A DNA stretch of 53,115 bases from CAYPOY01 sp964412395 (GCA_964412395.1 CAYPOY010000001.1:1-53115), one strand, 5' to 3'. Counted from the stretch's first letter, positions 9,108 to 18,407 are shown. The notes: a model not told the origin generated them from the sequence alone. Translations and numbers: made by a program.

Positions 9108-9158
9108 ATAGCAACCGTGTGGGTTATTCCACACAGCTCGACCGGAGAGGAGGCATAG

Positions 9159-9938
9159 ATGCGTGCAAAGGCTTTGCTGGTTGCTGTAGTTGCGTTTATC
9201 CTGGCCGCGCTCGCGTGCGGGCCGTCGGGGGCACCGACGTTGGAGCCGGGTGTGTTGGAGACTGCGGTCGCTCAGACGGTGCAGGCGCAGTTGACCACGA
9301 GTGAGCCGACCGATCAACCGCCACCTGAAGTGACGGAGACGCCTCTGCCTGCCATCACGGATACTCCAACTCCGTCATCACCGCCTCCAGTTACTCACAT
9401 GCCCACTCCGACTGTCACTCCCTCTATCCCGACAGATACCCCTACCGTAGTCCAGACTGAAACGCCTGTGTCCTGTGCCATTGACACTGCCTCGGAGTTC
9501 GAGCCCTGGCTTAACGCCCATCCTGAGATCTTGCTTACCCTGGGCTGTCCCGCCGGTGAACGACAGCAGACCTGGGCTGCCGAGGAGTGTTTCCAGCACG
9601 GCCGCATGTTCTGGCAGCAGGACACGGGTATGATCTACATACTCTACGATGGCACTGGCACGTTCCAGATAGAGCCTGACCAGTACGTTGAGGGCGACCC
9701 CGAAGATGCGTGTCCTGAGGTTGGAGATGTGCCAGCAGGACTGTCTAAGCCGGTGCGAGGCTTCAACCGGCAATGGTGCAGCACCGCTGGCGTGCGGGAC
9801 GGGCTAGGCTGGGCTCTGGAGGAAGAGGCGGGCTATGACGCAGTGTGGCAGGAGTTCGATCATGGCTATGTCCTTCAGAGCCGCGCGAATCACGTTTTCA
9901 TCTTCCACGATGATGAAACGTGGGACTACATTGAGTAG
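9159..9938 (+). CDS. Secreted lipoprotein with Thr/Pro linker and Cys-rich C-terminal domain
   Basis: Protein of 259 residues. A signal peptide ends in a lipobox LAALAC with Cys20, so export and lipid anchoring are expected. Residues about 45-105 form a Thr/Pro-rich linker of the type that lifts a domain off the membrane. The C-terminal domain (about 106-259) has four well-spaced Cys and many Trp, with motifs PWLNAHPEIL, CFQHGRMFW and HGYVLQS; its aromatic beta-rich look resembles LGFP-type wall repeats, but I do not recognise the family securely. Good GGAGAGGAGG ribosome site. It starts a short plus-strand run with the GIY-YIG and DUF624-like genes. Confidence 0.82.
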   Translation: MRAKALLVAVVAFILAALACGPSGAPTLEPGVLETAVAQTVQAQLTTSEPTDQPPPEVTETPLPAITDTPTPSSPPPVTHMPTPTVTPSIPTDTPTVVQTETPVSCAIDTASEFEPWLNAHPEILLTLGCPAGERQQTWAAEECFQHGRMFWQQDTGMIYILYDGTGTFQIEPDQYVEGDPEDACPEVGDVPAGLSKPVRGFNRQWCSTAGVRDGLGWALEEEAGYDAVWQEFDHGYVLQSRANHVFIFHDDETWDYIE

Positions 9939-9942
9939 CGGA

Positions 9943-10260
9943 ATGAGTAGCGCAAACCGATCACCATTCTGGTTTTTCTATGCTTTGCGCTGTGCCGATG
10001 GAACGCTCTATGCCGGCGTCACCACCGACCTGGCACGACGCGTGGCTGAGCACAACGCCGGCCGCGGGGCGCGTTATACGGCGGGTCGCCGCCCCGTTAT
10101 GCTCGTCGCTGCCTGGCGCTTCCCCGACCGTGGGGCAGCGCAGCGGGCCGAGGCTCGCTTCCGGCGGTTACCCCGAGCGCGGAAACTGGCGCTGGCCGCG
10201 CAGGGGCTTCCCTTCGAGGGCGCAACCTTCTGTCACGACGAGTGTGCCGCCGACACCTAG
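9943..10260 (+). CDS. GIY-YIG nuclease superfamily protein (YhbQ/UPF0213-like)
   Basis: Protein of 105 residues from ATG 9943, four bases after the lipoprotein stop. The core reads FYALRCADGTLYAGVTTDL, the usual YVL...YTGIT element of the small stand-alone GIY-YIG family, followed by RRVAEHNAGRGARYTAGRRP with the conserved Arg and the Asn-Gly-Ala turn, and a later glutamate in RAEARFRRLPR. Length fits the family (80-110). Family members are presumed nucleic-acid-processing proteins, though most are uncharacterised. No dedicated ribosome site is obvious; it may be translated by reinitiation after the lipoprotein gene. Confidence 0.85.
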   Translation: MSSANRSPFWFFYALRCADGTLYAGVTTDLARRVAEHNAGRGARYTAGRRPVMLVAAWRFPDRGAAQRAEARFRRLPRARKLALAAQGLPFEGATFCHDECAADT

Positions 10261-10395
10261 TGCCTCCCTGCTCGTTCTTGCCCTCGCTGTGGCGGCTTGC
10301 TGGAGACGGTCGTCCGCCCCGGAGACAATCGCCCACGCCAGGCAAGTGAATCTTGCGTTTCACGCTCTCCCAATTCTGGCGACAGGGAGGAGATT

Positions 10396-11046
10396 ATGAG
10401 AGGTGTTTTTCGCGTCTTCTGGGAGGCGCTAAAGGATTTCTGGGATGAGATGTTCCTCTTGCTGTTGATGAACATCGTCACTGTGCTGCTCGTGATCCCG
10501 GTGGTCACATTTCCGCCAGCGCTGGCCGGGCTGTGGAATGTCGCCAACCTGGTAGCAGGGGGGAGGACCATTGGCTGGAGGGACTACTTCGAGGGCTTCC
10601 GGCGCTATTTCTGGAAGGCATGGGGGTTGGCGCTGCTCAACATTCTGGTGGCTGTCGTTGTGCTCACCAACTTCTGGTTCTACGCGCCGGGCAACGCGCC
10701 ATTTGAGATCAATCCCACTGTGATCCTCTGGATACGTGCGTTTTTCGTGGCGGCGGCGTTCCTGTGGCTGGTCGTCCAGATGTACCCTATGGCATTGCTG
10801 TTGGAACAGGAAGATCAGCGGTTGCGGATGGCCTTGCGCAACGGAGCCGTGCTTTTCATCGCCAACCCTGGCTTCACTATCGTACTGGCGCTGTTACTGT
10901 TGGTAGTGGCTGTCATTAGCACGTTTTTCCCAGTGCTGTGGTTCCTGATCACGTTGGTACTCTTTGCCGTCGTGTGCAACAAGGCTGTGTTGCACCTGCT
11001 GAAGTCGTACCGGGAGCAGCCACAGACAGAAGGGGGAATTGAATAG
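10396..11046 (+). CDS. DUF624/YesL-like integral membrane protein
   Basis: Protein of 216 residues from ATG 10396, placed by GGGAGGAGATT upstream (the open frame continues 33 codons further up without a ribosome site). The N-terminal FWEALKDFWDEMFLLLLMN, a Pro/Phe-rich first helix pair (VVTFPPALAGLW) and about five to six membrane helices match the DUF624 (YesL) pattern. Relatives often sit beside sugar transport or glycosidase genes; function unknown. The 3' end faces the tailed-protein cluster at a 28-bp convergent junction. Confidence 0.75.
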   Translation: MRGVFRVFWEALKDFWDEMFLLLLMNIVTVLLVIPVVTFPPALAGLWNVANLVAGGRTIGWRDYFEGFRRYFWKAWGLALLNILVAVVVLTNFWFYAPGNAPFEINPTVILWIRAFFVAAAFLWLVVQMYPMALLLEQEDQRLRMALRNGAVLFIANPGFTIVLALLLLVVAVISTFFPVLWFLITLVLFAVVCNKAVLHLLKSYREQPQTEGGIE

Positions 11047-11074
11047 GATTCGCCGACATTGTCAAATCCACCGC

Positions 11075-12877
11075 TCAGCGGCCGGAGCGGAGAACGAGCG
11101 GCAGATGGAGTCGCACCGGGGCGACCAGTACCAGGGCGGTAGCCGTGTCCGTCATGCCGTCGGTCTGGGTGAGGGCGACCATGTTCCAAAGGGCAGTGCG
11201 GGATGGTGCGGCGACGGTGACAACGTAAGTTAGCGTTCCCCGTTCTCCCAGCCCCGGGTTGCCGCTCCAGGCCATGCGGTGAGGGGTGTAGGTCAGGCCG
11301 GGGCTACTGGTAAGGGGCGGATTCACGCCGGTCGGCAGTATATCAGTGAGGGTGAGCGCCTGGTCGCTGCCCACTACGGTCAGGGTATAGGTGACCGTCT
11401 CTCCAGGCATCACGGCTAGAGGCGAGGCTGTCTTATCCACCGTGCCCACTGGATCGCCCCAGTGCACTCGCAGGGTGGGGCGACCCTCGGCGTTCCAGTC
11501 GTCGGTTTCAGATGAGGTCAGGTATTTGCTGCTGTGCTGGTCGGCGTCAGAGCCGTAGATTGCCAGGCTCACTGGACGGTCTGCGGCGTAGGCTTCGGCC
11601 ACAGCCTGAGTAGCATCCCAATGATAGGGAGTACCTGGCCAGCCAGGGAAAGAGGTGAGGGGATCAACCCAGGTTGCGGCGACGTTCTCCTGCGCCGGCG
11701 GGGCGTTGTTCCAGTGGGTGGTCACCTCCTCCCACGGATCGGTAATGGTGAAGAGGTGCACCCACGAAGGTTTCGCCTGACCGGGGGTGCCAGCGTTGCC
11801 CCAATGATGAAGGGTCAGGGTGGCAGAGATGATCACCTTACCTGGCGGGATGGCGTCGAGAGAAAAGCGCAGATAGGATTTGTTGAAGCAGGGAAAGTGC
11901 GTTGGGGCGGTTTCGGTACCGACGAAAAGGCTGGTATCGTCACCGTGGTTGATTTCACTGCCTCCTTCGTGACCACCGCTGCATGTCCCACCGCCACCTA
12001 TCCATGTGTCCTCGACCGTGTTATCCTCCGGTGAGGCAGCACGGATTGTCGTCGTGCTTTCTGAGACAGCAAGGGGGGGCTGGTAATCGGCATAGCCAAA
12101 GTGCAGTTCGCTCCAGGTCACAGGACTGTTGGTGTCAAAAGTCTCTGGCCAGTGCTCCGGCGCGACGTGGCCGGCGGGCGGTTCGTCGTCCCGGTCATAG
12201 AGCTGCACGCCCAACCCCCATAGTGTCCCCTCGGGTGGCGGGCCCAAAAGCCCTAACGTCTCCCAGGGGATGGTGAAAATGGCTGTCCAGCCAAAGTCAA
12301 TGCCACACGCGTTGCTGTTGGGGCCGGGGTCGCACGACCACTGCATCGCTTCATAGTCGGTCCACTCGTCTGTCCAGCTAGTGTCCCAACCAGTGCCGGT
12401 GCCACGGGCCTGGCGGTGATATTGGGTTGCATTGTCGTTAGGCCAGTGATGGGCGCCAACCAGGAAGGTGTAATCGTCTGGTTGCGGCGTTGCCGCCCGG
12501 TCGTGGTTGGTATCCAGGTAAATTGCGACGGCATCGTATTGCGTCAGGTCATCGGTAGTGGTTGGGTTCACTTTGTACCAGAGGTAGTAGTCCACGATGG
12601 TGACGCGGGCGCGGAGCGCCTCGGCCATGTAGGCCGCGCGCACGTCAGCGTAATTTTCGCTGGGCACGCCTTGTTCGTTCTTGCCCAACCAAAAGATGGC
12701 AGTTTGTGCCCAGGTCACCTCGTCGGGGAAGTAAGGGATGTTCACGCGACGGGGCGGGTCGGGGGCCTGGGCGTTGGCCGGAGTTGGGAACAGGCACGGC
12801 CTGGTGAGCAGCGAAACCAGCAAACAAATGACCGATCCTGAGTGCCCAACCAGTGGTTGTGATCGGGTTTTGTTCAT
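11075..12877 (-). CDS. Exported CBM9-like / DNRLRE / DUF11-type protein with LPL tail
   Basis: Protein of 600 residues from ATG 12877 (GGAGGAACGGTGCA upstream; the frame is open further up but overlaps the preceding gene). Signal peptide to about residue 38. Residues about 45-270 resemble a CBM9/DOMON-like beta sandwich (IYLDTNHD, FTIPWETLGL). About 280-460 is a DNRLRE-type module (DTWIGGG, LRFSLDAIPPGKVI, WEEVTTHWNNAP). About 465-590 is a DUF11-like beta domain (VDKTASPLAVMPGETVTYTL). The last residues are LHLPLVLRSGR, the tail shared by this cluster. Likely a non-catalytic surface or extracellular glycan-binding protein. Lies 20 bp after the beta-helix gene, same operon. Domain names are by pattern and need profile confirmation. 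Confidence 0.82.
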   Translation of the reverse strand: MNKTRSQPLVGHSGSVICLLVSLLTRPCLFPTPANAQAPDPPRRVNIPYFPDEVTWAQTAIFWLGKNEQGVPSENYADVRAAYMAEALRARVTIVDYYLWYKVNPTTTDDLTQYDAVAIYLDTNHDRAATPQPDDYTFLVGAHHWPNDNATQYHRQARGTGTGWDTSWTDEWTDYEAMQWSCDPGPNSNACGIDFGWTAIFTIPWETLGLLGPPPEGTLWGLGVQLYDRDDEPPAGHVAPEHWPETFDTNSPVTWSELHFGYADYQPPLAVSESTTTIRAASPEDNTVEDTWIGGGGTCSGGHEGGSEINHGDDTSLFVGTETAPTHFPCFNKSYLRFSLDAIPPGKVIISATLTLHHWGNAGTPGQAKPSWVHLFTITDPWEEVTTHWNNAPPAQENVAATWVDPLTSFPGWPGTPYHWDATQAVAEAYAADRPVSLAIYGSDADQHSSKYLTSSETDDWNAEGRPTLRVHWGDPVGTVDKTASPLAVMPGETVTYTLTVVGSDQALTLTDILPTGVNPPLTSSPGLTYTPHRMAWSGNPGLGERGTLTYVVTVAAPSRTALWNMVALTQTDGMTDTATALVLVAPVRLHLPLVLRSGR

Positions 12878-12897
12878 TGCACCGTTCCTCCACCTTG

Positions 12898-15165
12898 TTA
12901 CTCCCTCATTATCAAAGGCAGATAGACGCGCGTGCCACCAATCATCAGGCTGATATTGGCAGTCTGCGTAAAGCCGCCGCCGGTGGCAGTAGTGGGGATG
13001 GTGTACCACAGGCCGGGCAGGAGCATCGTGCCCGTGTGGCAGTCGGTGACGGTGAGGGTGGTCTGGCCGAGCGGGATGATGGCGGTGGGGGCCAGGCTAA
13101 GGGTCAGGCTGGGCGATGGGCTGGCGGCAACCAAAGTGACGGTAGCGGTGAAGCCGCCAATAGGCTGTACCCCGATGGTGTACGTGGCGATGCCGCCGGG
13201 AGAGATGGCACGGGCGGGTGGAAGAATGGTCAGGGTGAAGCCGTAACCGGGGTACTCAAAGGCCCCGATGTCGGGGGCGGTGCCGATGTAGTCGTCGTTG
13301 ATGCCGGGGATGACGACGCCGGCGTCAATCAGGTCGCTGGTGGAGTCCAGAGTGTAATCGCCGCTCCCCGCGCCGGCGAAGCCGGGTTCGACGTCAAGGC
13401 CGTGGGGCTCCTGTCCGGTCAGCGACTGGAAGGTAGCCAGGTCGCGCATGTGCCGGTTGGAGCCACTGCCCCAGTAGACGAATTCGTCGGGGTTGGTGGT
13501 GTACAGGTCATCGTAGTCAAAATCTATCGGCTGGGTCTCGTTGTAGTTGTTGAGCGCGTAGTCGGTGCCCGACCAGATGTTGTTGCGAGCGTAGATGATC
13601 TCCCACGTTCCTGGCGCTTTGATATAGATGCCGTTGTTGCTGGGCAGGGCAGCGTCGGCGGTGTTGTGGAAGAGGATCATCGGGCCGGATTTATCGTAGC
13701 CGCTGTTGAACTTGAAAGGGCTGCCAGTGTAGTCGTTGTTGCCCACGCCGGTGCGGTAGATGAGGTTGCGGATGACGTAAACCGGACCGGTGTAGACCGG
13801 GGCCAGGGAGATGCCCATCAGCACATCGTGGAAGGTGTTGCCCCATAGGCGCACGTTGCTGCACTGGCCGTCGGTTTCTATTCCGTCGTCTCCGGCGCGG
13901 TAGACCAGGTTCTCGTAAAAGTCGGTCTCGTTGGTCACACCGGCCGTCTCCGATGGGCAAATCCCCAGCCCATCGAAATAGTCGTGGAAGGTGTTGCGGC
14001 GAATGACGTTGCCGCGGCCGGTGGCTGGGTCGTAGAAGCCCACGCCGCCCGTCTCCAGGTCGCTGCCGCCCTTGACTGCGTCCCAGGGCCAGTCGAAGTC
14101 AGTGTCGTAGAACTCGCTTTCCTGGATGACGTTGCGGTGGGAGGCGCGCTTGATGCCGATGCCCAGGTCGTTGACTGCAAAGATACATCCCTGCACCATG
14201 TTGTCGTTGGCGTTGTTGAAATAGATGGCTTTGGCCCAGTTCCCCTGCCCGTAGTGGCGGAAGGTCAGGTTGACGAAGTAGACGTAGTCTTGCTCGACGT
14301 AGAAAGCATTGTTGTAGCGGGAGACGACCACCGTGGCGTTGTTGGGGTCGGCGTCCCCTGCCAGGCGGGCGTAGAGCGCCGTGCCGTCGGCGTAAAAGCC
14401 GGGGATGCCCCAACTCTGGTCTTGCAGGTCGGAGAGACTCTGGTAGGGGTAGAGCCGCTCGCCATTGACCGTGATCAGGTGAGTGTCGGCCACGTTGACG
14501 GTGGTGCGGTAGACACCGCCGCCTTGGGCTGCCCAGGTGAAGGTAGCCTGGTCGGCGCCGTCCAGCACCGCTGTCTCGCCATCGTAGCCCCGGATGACGA
14601 TGGGCGCGCCCGATGTGCCGGAGCGGGGGAGGGAGACCTCTCCCTGGTGGTAGATGCCGTCCCGCAGGACGACCTCATCGCCAGCCTCGGCCTGACTCAA
14701 TCCTTCCTCCAGCGAGCAGGGCGCGGCCTCGCTACACGCCGTCCCGTTGCCGTCAGGGGCGACGTAGTAGGAGTGGTTCGGCGTGGGGATGGCGATTTCG
14801 GCACGGGTGGAGGCAGTGCCCGCCACGGTCACGCCGTGGAGCGATCCGTCGGGGTCGTCGAAGGTGACGCGCACGTCGTAGGCAGTGCCCGGCTCCAGCC
14901 AGAAGAGGCTGCCGACGAAGCGGGTATCAGCGACGCGGGAGAGGGGAAAGCCCTGGCGGTAGGGCACGCTCCCGCTGACGCGGTACTCGACGCTGGCGGT
15001 GGCGTCGCCGTCGGGATCGTCGGAGGTGGTGATGGTGACGATGACGCCCATCGCGTGGAAGGTGCCGTAGAGTTCCAACGAGGCAGCGGCGCGAACGGGA
15101 GATGGAGACGGCGCCAGAAGGCCCATCGGGAGGGCCAAAAGTAGGAGGTTTCGCCGAATTCTCAC
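12898..15165 (-). CDS. Exported right-handed beta-helix protein (polysaccharide-lyase-like) with LPL tail
   Basis: Protein of 755 residues. GTG 15165 is chosen because AAAGGAGACAGAC precedes it, the same ribosome site type as the next gene; an upstream GTG at 15186 has a weaker site. Signal peptide to about residue 27, a fibronectin-III-like region about 30-120, then from about residue 130 a right-handed parallel beta helix (YYVAPDGNGT, GDEVVLRDGIYHQG, many NxF/NxI turns, FHDYFDGLGICPSE) as in polysaccharide lyases and surface glycanases. A beta domain about 645-740 precedes the tail VYLPLIMRE. Catalytic residues cannot be assigned by eye. Probably acts on polysaccharide outside the cell. Confidence 0.85.
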   Translation of the reverse strand: MRIRRNLLLLALPMGLLAPSPSPVRAAASLELYGTFHAMGVIVTITTSDDPDGDATASVEYRVSGSVPYRQGFPLSRVADTRFVGSLFWLEPGTAYDVRVTFDDPDGSLHGVTVAGTASTRAEIAIPTPNHSYYVAPDGNGTACSEAAPCSLEEGLSQAEAGDEVVLRDGIYHQGEVSLPRSGTSGAPIVIRGYDGETAVLDGADQATFTWAAQGGGVYRTTVNVADTHLITVNGERLYPYQSLSDLQDQSWGIPGFYADGTALYARLAGDADPNNATVVVSRYNNAFYVEQDYVYFVNLTFRHYGQGNWAKAIYFNNANDNMVQGCIFAVNDLGIGIKRASHRNVIQESEFYDTDFDWPWDAVKGGSDLETGGVGFYDPATGRGNVIRRNTFHDYFDGLGICPSETAGVTNETDFYENLVYRAGDDGIETDGQCSNVRLWGNTFHDVLMGISLAPVYTGPVYVIRNLIYRTGVGNNDYTGSPFKFNSGYDKSGPMILFHNTADAALPSNNGIYIKAPGTWEIIYARNNIWSGTDYALNNYNETQPIDFDYDDLYTTNPDEFVYWGSGSNRHMRDLATFQSLTGQEPHGLDVEPGFAGAGSGDYTLDSTSDLIDAGVVIPGINDDYIGTAPDIGAFEYPGYGFTLTILPPARAISPGGIATYTIGVQPIGGFTATVTLVAASPSPSLTLSLAPTAIIPLGQTTLTVTDCHTGTMLLPGLWYTIPTTATGGGFTQTANISLMIGGTRVYLPLIMRE

Positions 15166-15182
15166 CGTCTGTCTCCTTTGTC

Positions 15183-15290
15183 TCACTCCCTACGAATGAG
15201 CGGCAGGTAGACCGGGTAGCCGTTGGCGATGGCCACCGACTGCCGTTGCCACACGTTGCCCAGGCCATCGTCTATTTCTCTATCTCTCCT
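15183..15290 (-). pseudogene. Orphan LPL-tail fragment, in frame behind the TGA of the upstream gene
   Basis: Directly after the TGA that ends the gene at 15291, the same frame continues for 35 codons without a stop and ends in GYPVYLPLIRRE followed by TGA. This is a second complete copy of the tail found at the C termini of three proteins here. No start codon with a ribosome site opens it alone. Most likely it is the 3' remnant of a deleted gene; stop readthrough giving an alternative tail is possible but less likely. Confidence 0.65.
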
Positions 15291-17030
15291 TCAAGGGCCG
15301 TTTCTCAGCACCAGGGGCAGGTAGATGCTATGCCAGTTGGTGCGTACCGTGGCCGTGCGGGTGATGGTCTGGTAGCCCGGCGCGGCGATGACTGCTGTGT
15401 TGGTGATGATTTGGGGGAGGATGACGGTGGCGGTGCCGGAGAGGGTGTAGGTGACGGTGGCGGCGTAGGTGACGGTGATGAGCGGGGTGGGGGTCAGGAC
15501 GCCAGACCAGGTCAGTGTGGGGGCCATCATGGCGTTGATAATGCCGCTCGTGGCGGTCAGGGTCCCAGGCACGTAGACCAACCCATTCTGGATGACGTCA
15601 GTGAGGAGAACGGTTTCATGCAGCGGGCCAGTGTTGTTGCGGATGCCAACGGTGTAGGTAACGCGCTCGCCATAGGAGGCGTATCGGGAAGAAATGGCCT
15701 TGTAGGAGGGGGTGAGGTCAGGGTAATTGGGGGGTAGCATTACTGTGACCGTGGCCGTGCGGGTGATGGTCTGGTAGCCCGGCGCGGCGATGACAGCGCT
15801 GTTGGTGATGACCTGGGGCGCGGTGGCGCTCACGGTGACGGCGTAGGTGACGGTGACGGCAGGGGTGGAGGTCAGGGCGCCGAACCAGTGCAGGGAAGGG
15901 GCGTAGGTATCTGTGACGGTGCCTGCCGTGGCAGTGAGGGTGCCGGGGACGTAGGAGAGACCTGTGGGCACCTCGTCGCTCAGGTAGATGGTGGCGGTGA
16001 GGGGGGCAGCGAGGTCCTGGATAACGACGGTGTAGGTGATGGTCTGGCCGTGCACCGCTGTTTCCGTTGAAGCGGTCTTTTGCGACGTGCTCTCACCACT
16101 GATAAAAGCATTCCATACGCTGTCAATGAAATTGTCCGGCTTGGTGGCAAAAATCTGGGTTGAGTTGGCATTGGCCGTGCTATTGGGATGCGAGTCGCCA
16201 CTGGTGCCGCCGTACTCTTCCTTAAGGCGGTTCGGATGTTCGGCGTGGTCATCGGGGTAAGCCAACACGGCGAACCAGTCAAAGATGGCGACGTTGTTTA
16301 ATCCCGGGTGGGCTGCGTTGTAGCCCGCCCGCCAGTCGTTCTTGAGCCAGTTGTTGAACTCGCGAGCGCGATGGGCCTCGGCATCGTTGGTGGCATCGGA
16401 GGGGGCGTAGTGACGGGGCGGAGCGGTGACGGGGATAAACAGCGTGTCGGGATTCTCGGCAAAGATGTCTTCCAGGGGCTTGTACGTATAGCCACTGCGG
16501 GGGTACGTATGACCCGGACCGTCTGGATGGCGATAGACGGCTTTGTAGTTGGCAGTGGTTTGCGCACTGCTGAAGGGATCTCCTGGCTCAGTGCCATCGC
16601 TGCTGATGTTACTGATCGGGTAGCAACTCTTGAACATGATGATTCTGTTGAAGCCATCGGCACTACCGTGGCTTTTCACACCGTCAAGGTAGTCGTTGAA
16701 CCAAAGGATCCAGTGATTCATGTTTGTGTTGTCGCCCGGTGTGCCTCCCAGCGAGGCTGGCCGTCCGGCGTCGGGTGCCATACTGGTGCCGTAGTAGATG
16801 TCATTGCGTTCGTCAATGTAGTCCTTGGCGAGCAGTGCATCGTGCAGGCTATTGCTGAGCCAGTTATTGCCACAGGAATGGTGAATGAAAACCAGATCGT
16901 CATCGGTGGCGGCAGGGTAAACGTCGCCCTGGGCACTGGCGCCGAACAGCGTGACGGCGCTCACTGTCCCGCTCAACGTCATTAGCAGAACCAGGACGGA
17001 AATCAGTCTGAAGAACCTCTGCGTTTTCAT
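15291..17030 (-). CDS. Exported SGNH-like protein with two DUF11-type repeats and LPL tail
   Basis: Protein of 579 residues from ATG 17030 behind AAAGGAGACACAAG. Signal peptide to about residue 34. Residues about 40-310 begin LVFIHHSCGNNWLSNSLH and contain TLFIPVTAPPRHYAP and DSHPNSTANA; the block order resembles SGNH/GDSL-fold esterases but the catalytic set is not certain. Residues about 312-430 and 435-565 are two DUF11-like beta repeats that resemble each other closely (both contain VITN/IITN-AVIAAPGYQTITRTATV). Tail IYLPLVLRNGP. It sits between the glycosidase-like and beta-helix genes and is probably an extracellular enzyme or adhesin. Confidence 0.82.
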   Translation of the reverse strand: MKTQRFFRLISVLVLLMTLSGTVSAVTLFGASAQGDVYPAATDDDLVFIHHSCGNNWLSNSLHDALLAKDYIDERNDIYYGTSMAPDAGRPASLGGTPGDNTNMNHWILWFNDYLDGVKSHGSADGFNRIIMFKSCYPISNISSDGTEPGDPFSSAQTTANYKAVYRHPDGPGHTYPRSGYTYKPLEDIFAENPDTLFIPVTAPPRHYAPSDATNDAEAHRAREFNNWLKNDWRAGYNAAHPGLNNVAIFDWFAVLAYPDDHAEHPNRLKEEYGGTSGDSHPNSTANANSTQIFATKPDNFIDSVWNAFISGESTSQKTASTETAVHGQTITYTVVIQDLAAPLTATIYLSDEVPTGLSYVPGTLTATAGTVTDTYAPSLHWFGALTSTPAVTVTYAVTVSATAPQVITNSAVIAAPGYQTITRTATVTVMLPPNYPDLTPSYKAISSRYASYGERVTYTVGIRNNTGPLHETVLLTDVIQNGLVYVPGTLTATSGIINAMMAPTLTWSGVLTPTPLITVTYAATVTYTLSGTATVILPQIITNTAVIAAPGYQTITRTATVRTNWHSIYLPLVLRNGP

Positions 17031-17129
17031 CTTGTGTCTCCTTTGTCATTGGACTTTGGGTAAAGTTGAAGAAACCCGTTTTCTGACGACTTTAGATGAA
17101 GCCGACCAACCCCCGCCTGTAGTGTCGTT

Positions 17130-18407
17130 TTACTTGCTGGCTAACTTCTCTGCCAGTTCCGCAGGCGTTGCAGCCGTGATGGGCTTGTACTCGACACCGG
17201 GATAGTATTGCTTGTAGAAATCCTCCAAACTCAGAGGGCCGGGCCACTTCTGCGGATTGACCGCGATCACGCACCGCACATCCAGGTCACCGATGCCCGC
17301 GTCGGCGGCGCTGCTGCCGATGGTGTAGTGCTTCTCATCCCACGCGCCCTCCACCACAGCACGCGTCCAGGTGGCATCTGCGTTGGGGGGGAGCAACACA
17401 TAGGTGCGCTTGTACTGAGCGCGGGGATGTCCACGGGGCTTCTCATCCTCGCCACCGGGCTCGCCATACACAAAGGGCTTGGCCGGATCTGCCTGCGTAT
17501 GCATGATCAGTTCCTGGGCCACATCCGTCCCGGCTACGTCGAAATCCGACCAGGGTCGGCCGAAACTGCCCCAGGTGAAGATGGTTGCGCCGATGACGTA
17601 ATCGTCCTTTTGCAGTTCCTTGTCGTACCAGACCAATTGTCGGAAGTAGTAGTCAGCTTTGTTCGGCTCGTTGTCGTGCCTGGCCCAGAAGCCGCCCAGT
17701 TGTCGCCACGTCCCACCCGTTTCCACCCCCGGCGGTTTGGGATTCACCAGCGGATCAATGCCGCACTCGGTGATCACCAGTGGCACGTCACCCAACCCCT
17801 TGGGGATCAAGTGCTGGCGGTAGACCTTACGGTAACGCAGTGTTGTCCAGCCCTCGTCCCCTTGGTCAGCGTCGGGGTCCAGTTGGTACTTCCCCGTCAT
17901 CCACCACATCCAGGGACAACTGTACTCGTGGAGGCCGAGGATGGCCTGATACTGCCTGGTAGCCCGAAGGGCCGGGAAGAAGGCAGGCCAGAGAGCCAGG
18001 TCCGGCGTACCGGTGGCGAAATTCCCAATCACGCACTTTAGCCCCAGGTCGGCCATAAGCCGCATCCGTTCCACCTCGAGCTGGGCGTACCAGCCCATTT
18101 CCTCATCGGTGTTCCATATTGGCTCGTTGTGTCCTTCCCAGTACGTGATGCGGGGATTGGATTGGTACGTTCCCAGTTGGTCCTGGACGAACTGCTGCGC
18201 CGCCTCGAGGGGCGTCTTCCCGCTGGCTTTCTGGAGTTGGGCGTCATAGTCTGCTTGATGCTTGCGGCCAATCACCAGAATATCCTCCGGGATATTCTGC
18301 GCCAGTCCCCAGTCGCCCACTAGTTTGATCACTGCCGGGCCAGCCTGGATGTAATCACCCAGATTCGCGGCAGCCCGCAGGACGTGGACACCCAATTTAG
18401 TAGGCAT
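17130..18407 (-). CDS. Clan-A-like glycoside hydrolase
   Basis: Protein of 425 residues from ATG 18407 with a strong AAGGAGGAGCACA ribosome site. No signal peptide and no LPL tail, so cytoplasmic unless exported another way. TIM-barrel glycosidase signature: YWEGHNEPIW with Glu95 as candidate acid/base and VITECGIDP with Glu214 as candidate nucleophile, plus GLHEYSCPW and GATIFTWGSFG. This spacing suits clan GH-A retaining enzymes, but I cannot assign the GH family or substrate. A C-terminal domain (about 310-425) holds YVLLPPNADATW. First gene of a four-gene minus-strand run; likely processes glycan alongside the exported neighbours (inference). Confidence 0.75.
   Translation of the reverse strand: MPTKLGVHVLRAAANLGDYIQAGPAVIKLVGDWGLAQNIPEDILVIGRKHQADYDAQLQKASGKTPLEAAQQFVQDQLGTYQSNPRITYWEGHNEPIWNTDEEMGWYAQLEVERMRLMADLGLKCVIGNFATGTPDLALWPAFFPALRATRQYQAILGLHEYSCPWMWWMTGKYQLDPDADQGDEGWTTLRYRKVYRQHLIPKGLGDVPLVITECGIDPLVNPKPPGVETGGTWRQLGGFWARHDNEPNKADYYFRQLVWYDKELQKDDYVIGATIFTWGSFGRPWSDFDVAGTDVAQELIMHTQADPAKPFVYGEPGGEDEKPRGHPRAQYKRTYVLLPPNADATWTRAVVEGAWDEKHYTIGSSAADAGIGDLDVRCVIAVNPQKWPGPLSLEDFYKQYYPGVEYKPITAATPAELAEKLASK

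Noticed and set aside
12853..15144. Two long plus-strand open frames (331 and 386 codons) opposite the beta-helix gene
   Set aside because: Low-complexity Val/Gly/Asp-rich translations without ribosome sites. They are shadows of a GC-rich gene whose minus-strand product has a signal peptide, beta-helix repeats and LPL tail.
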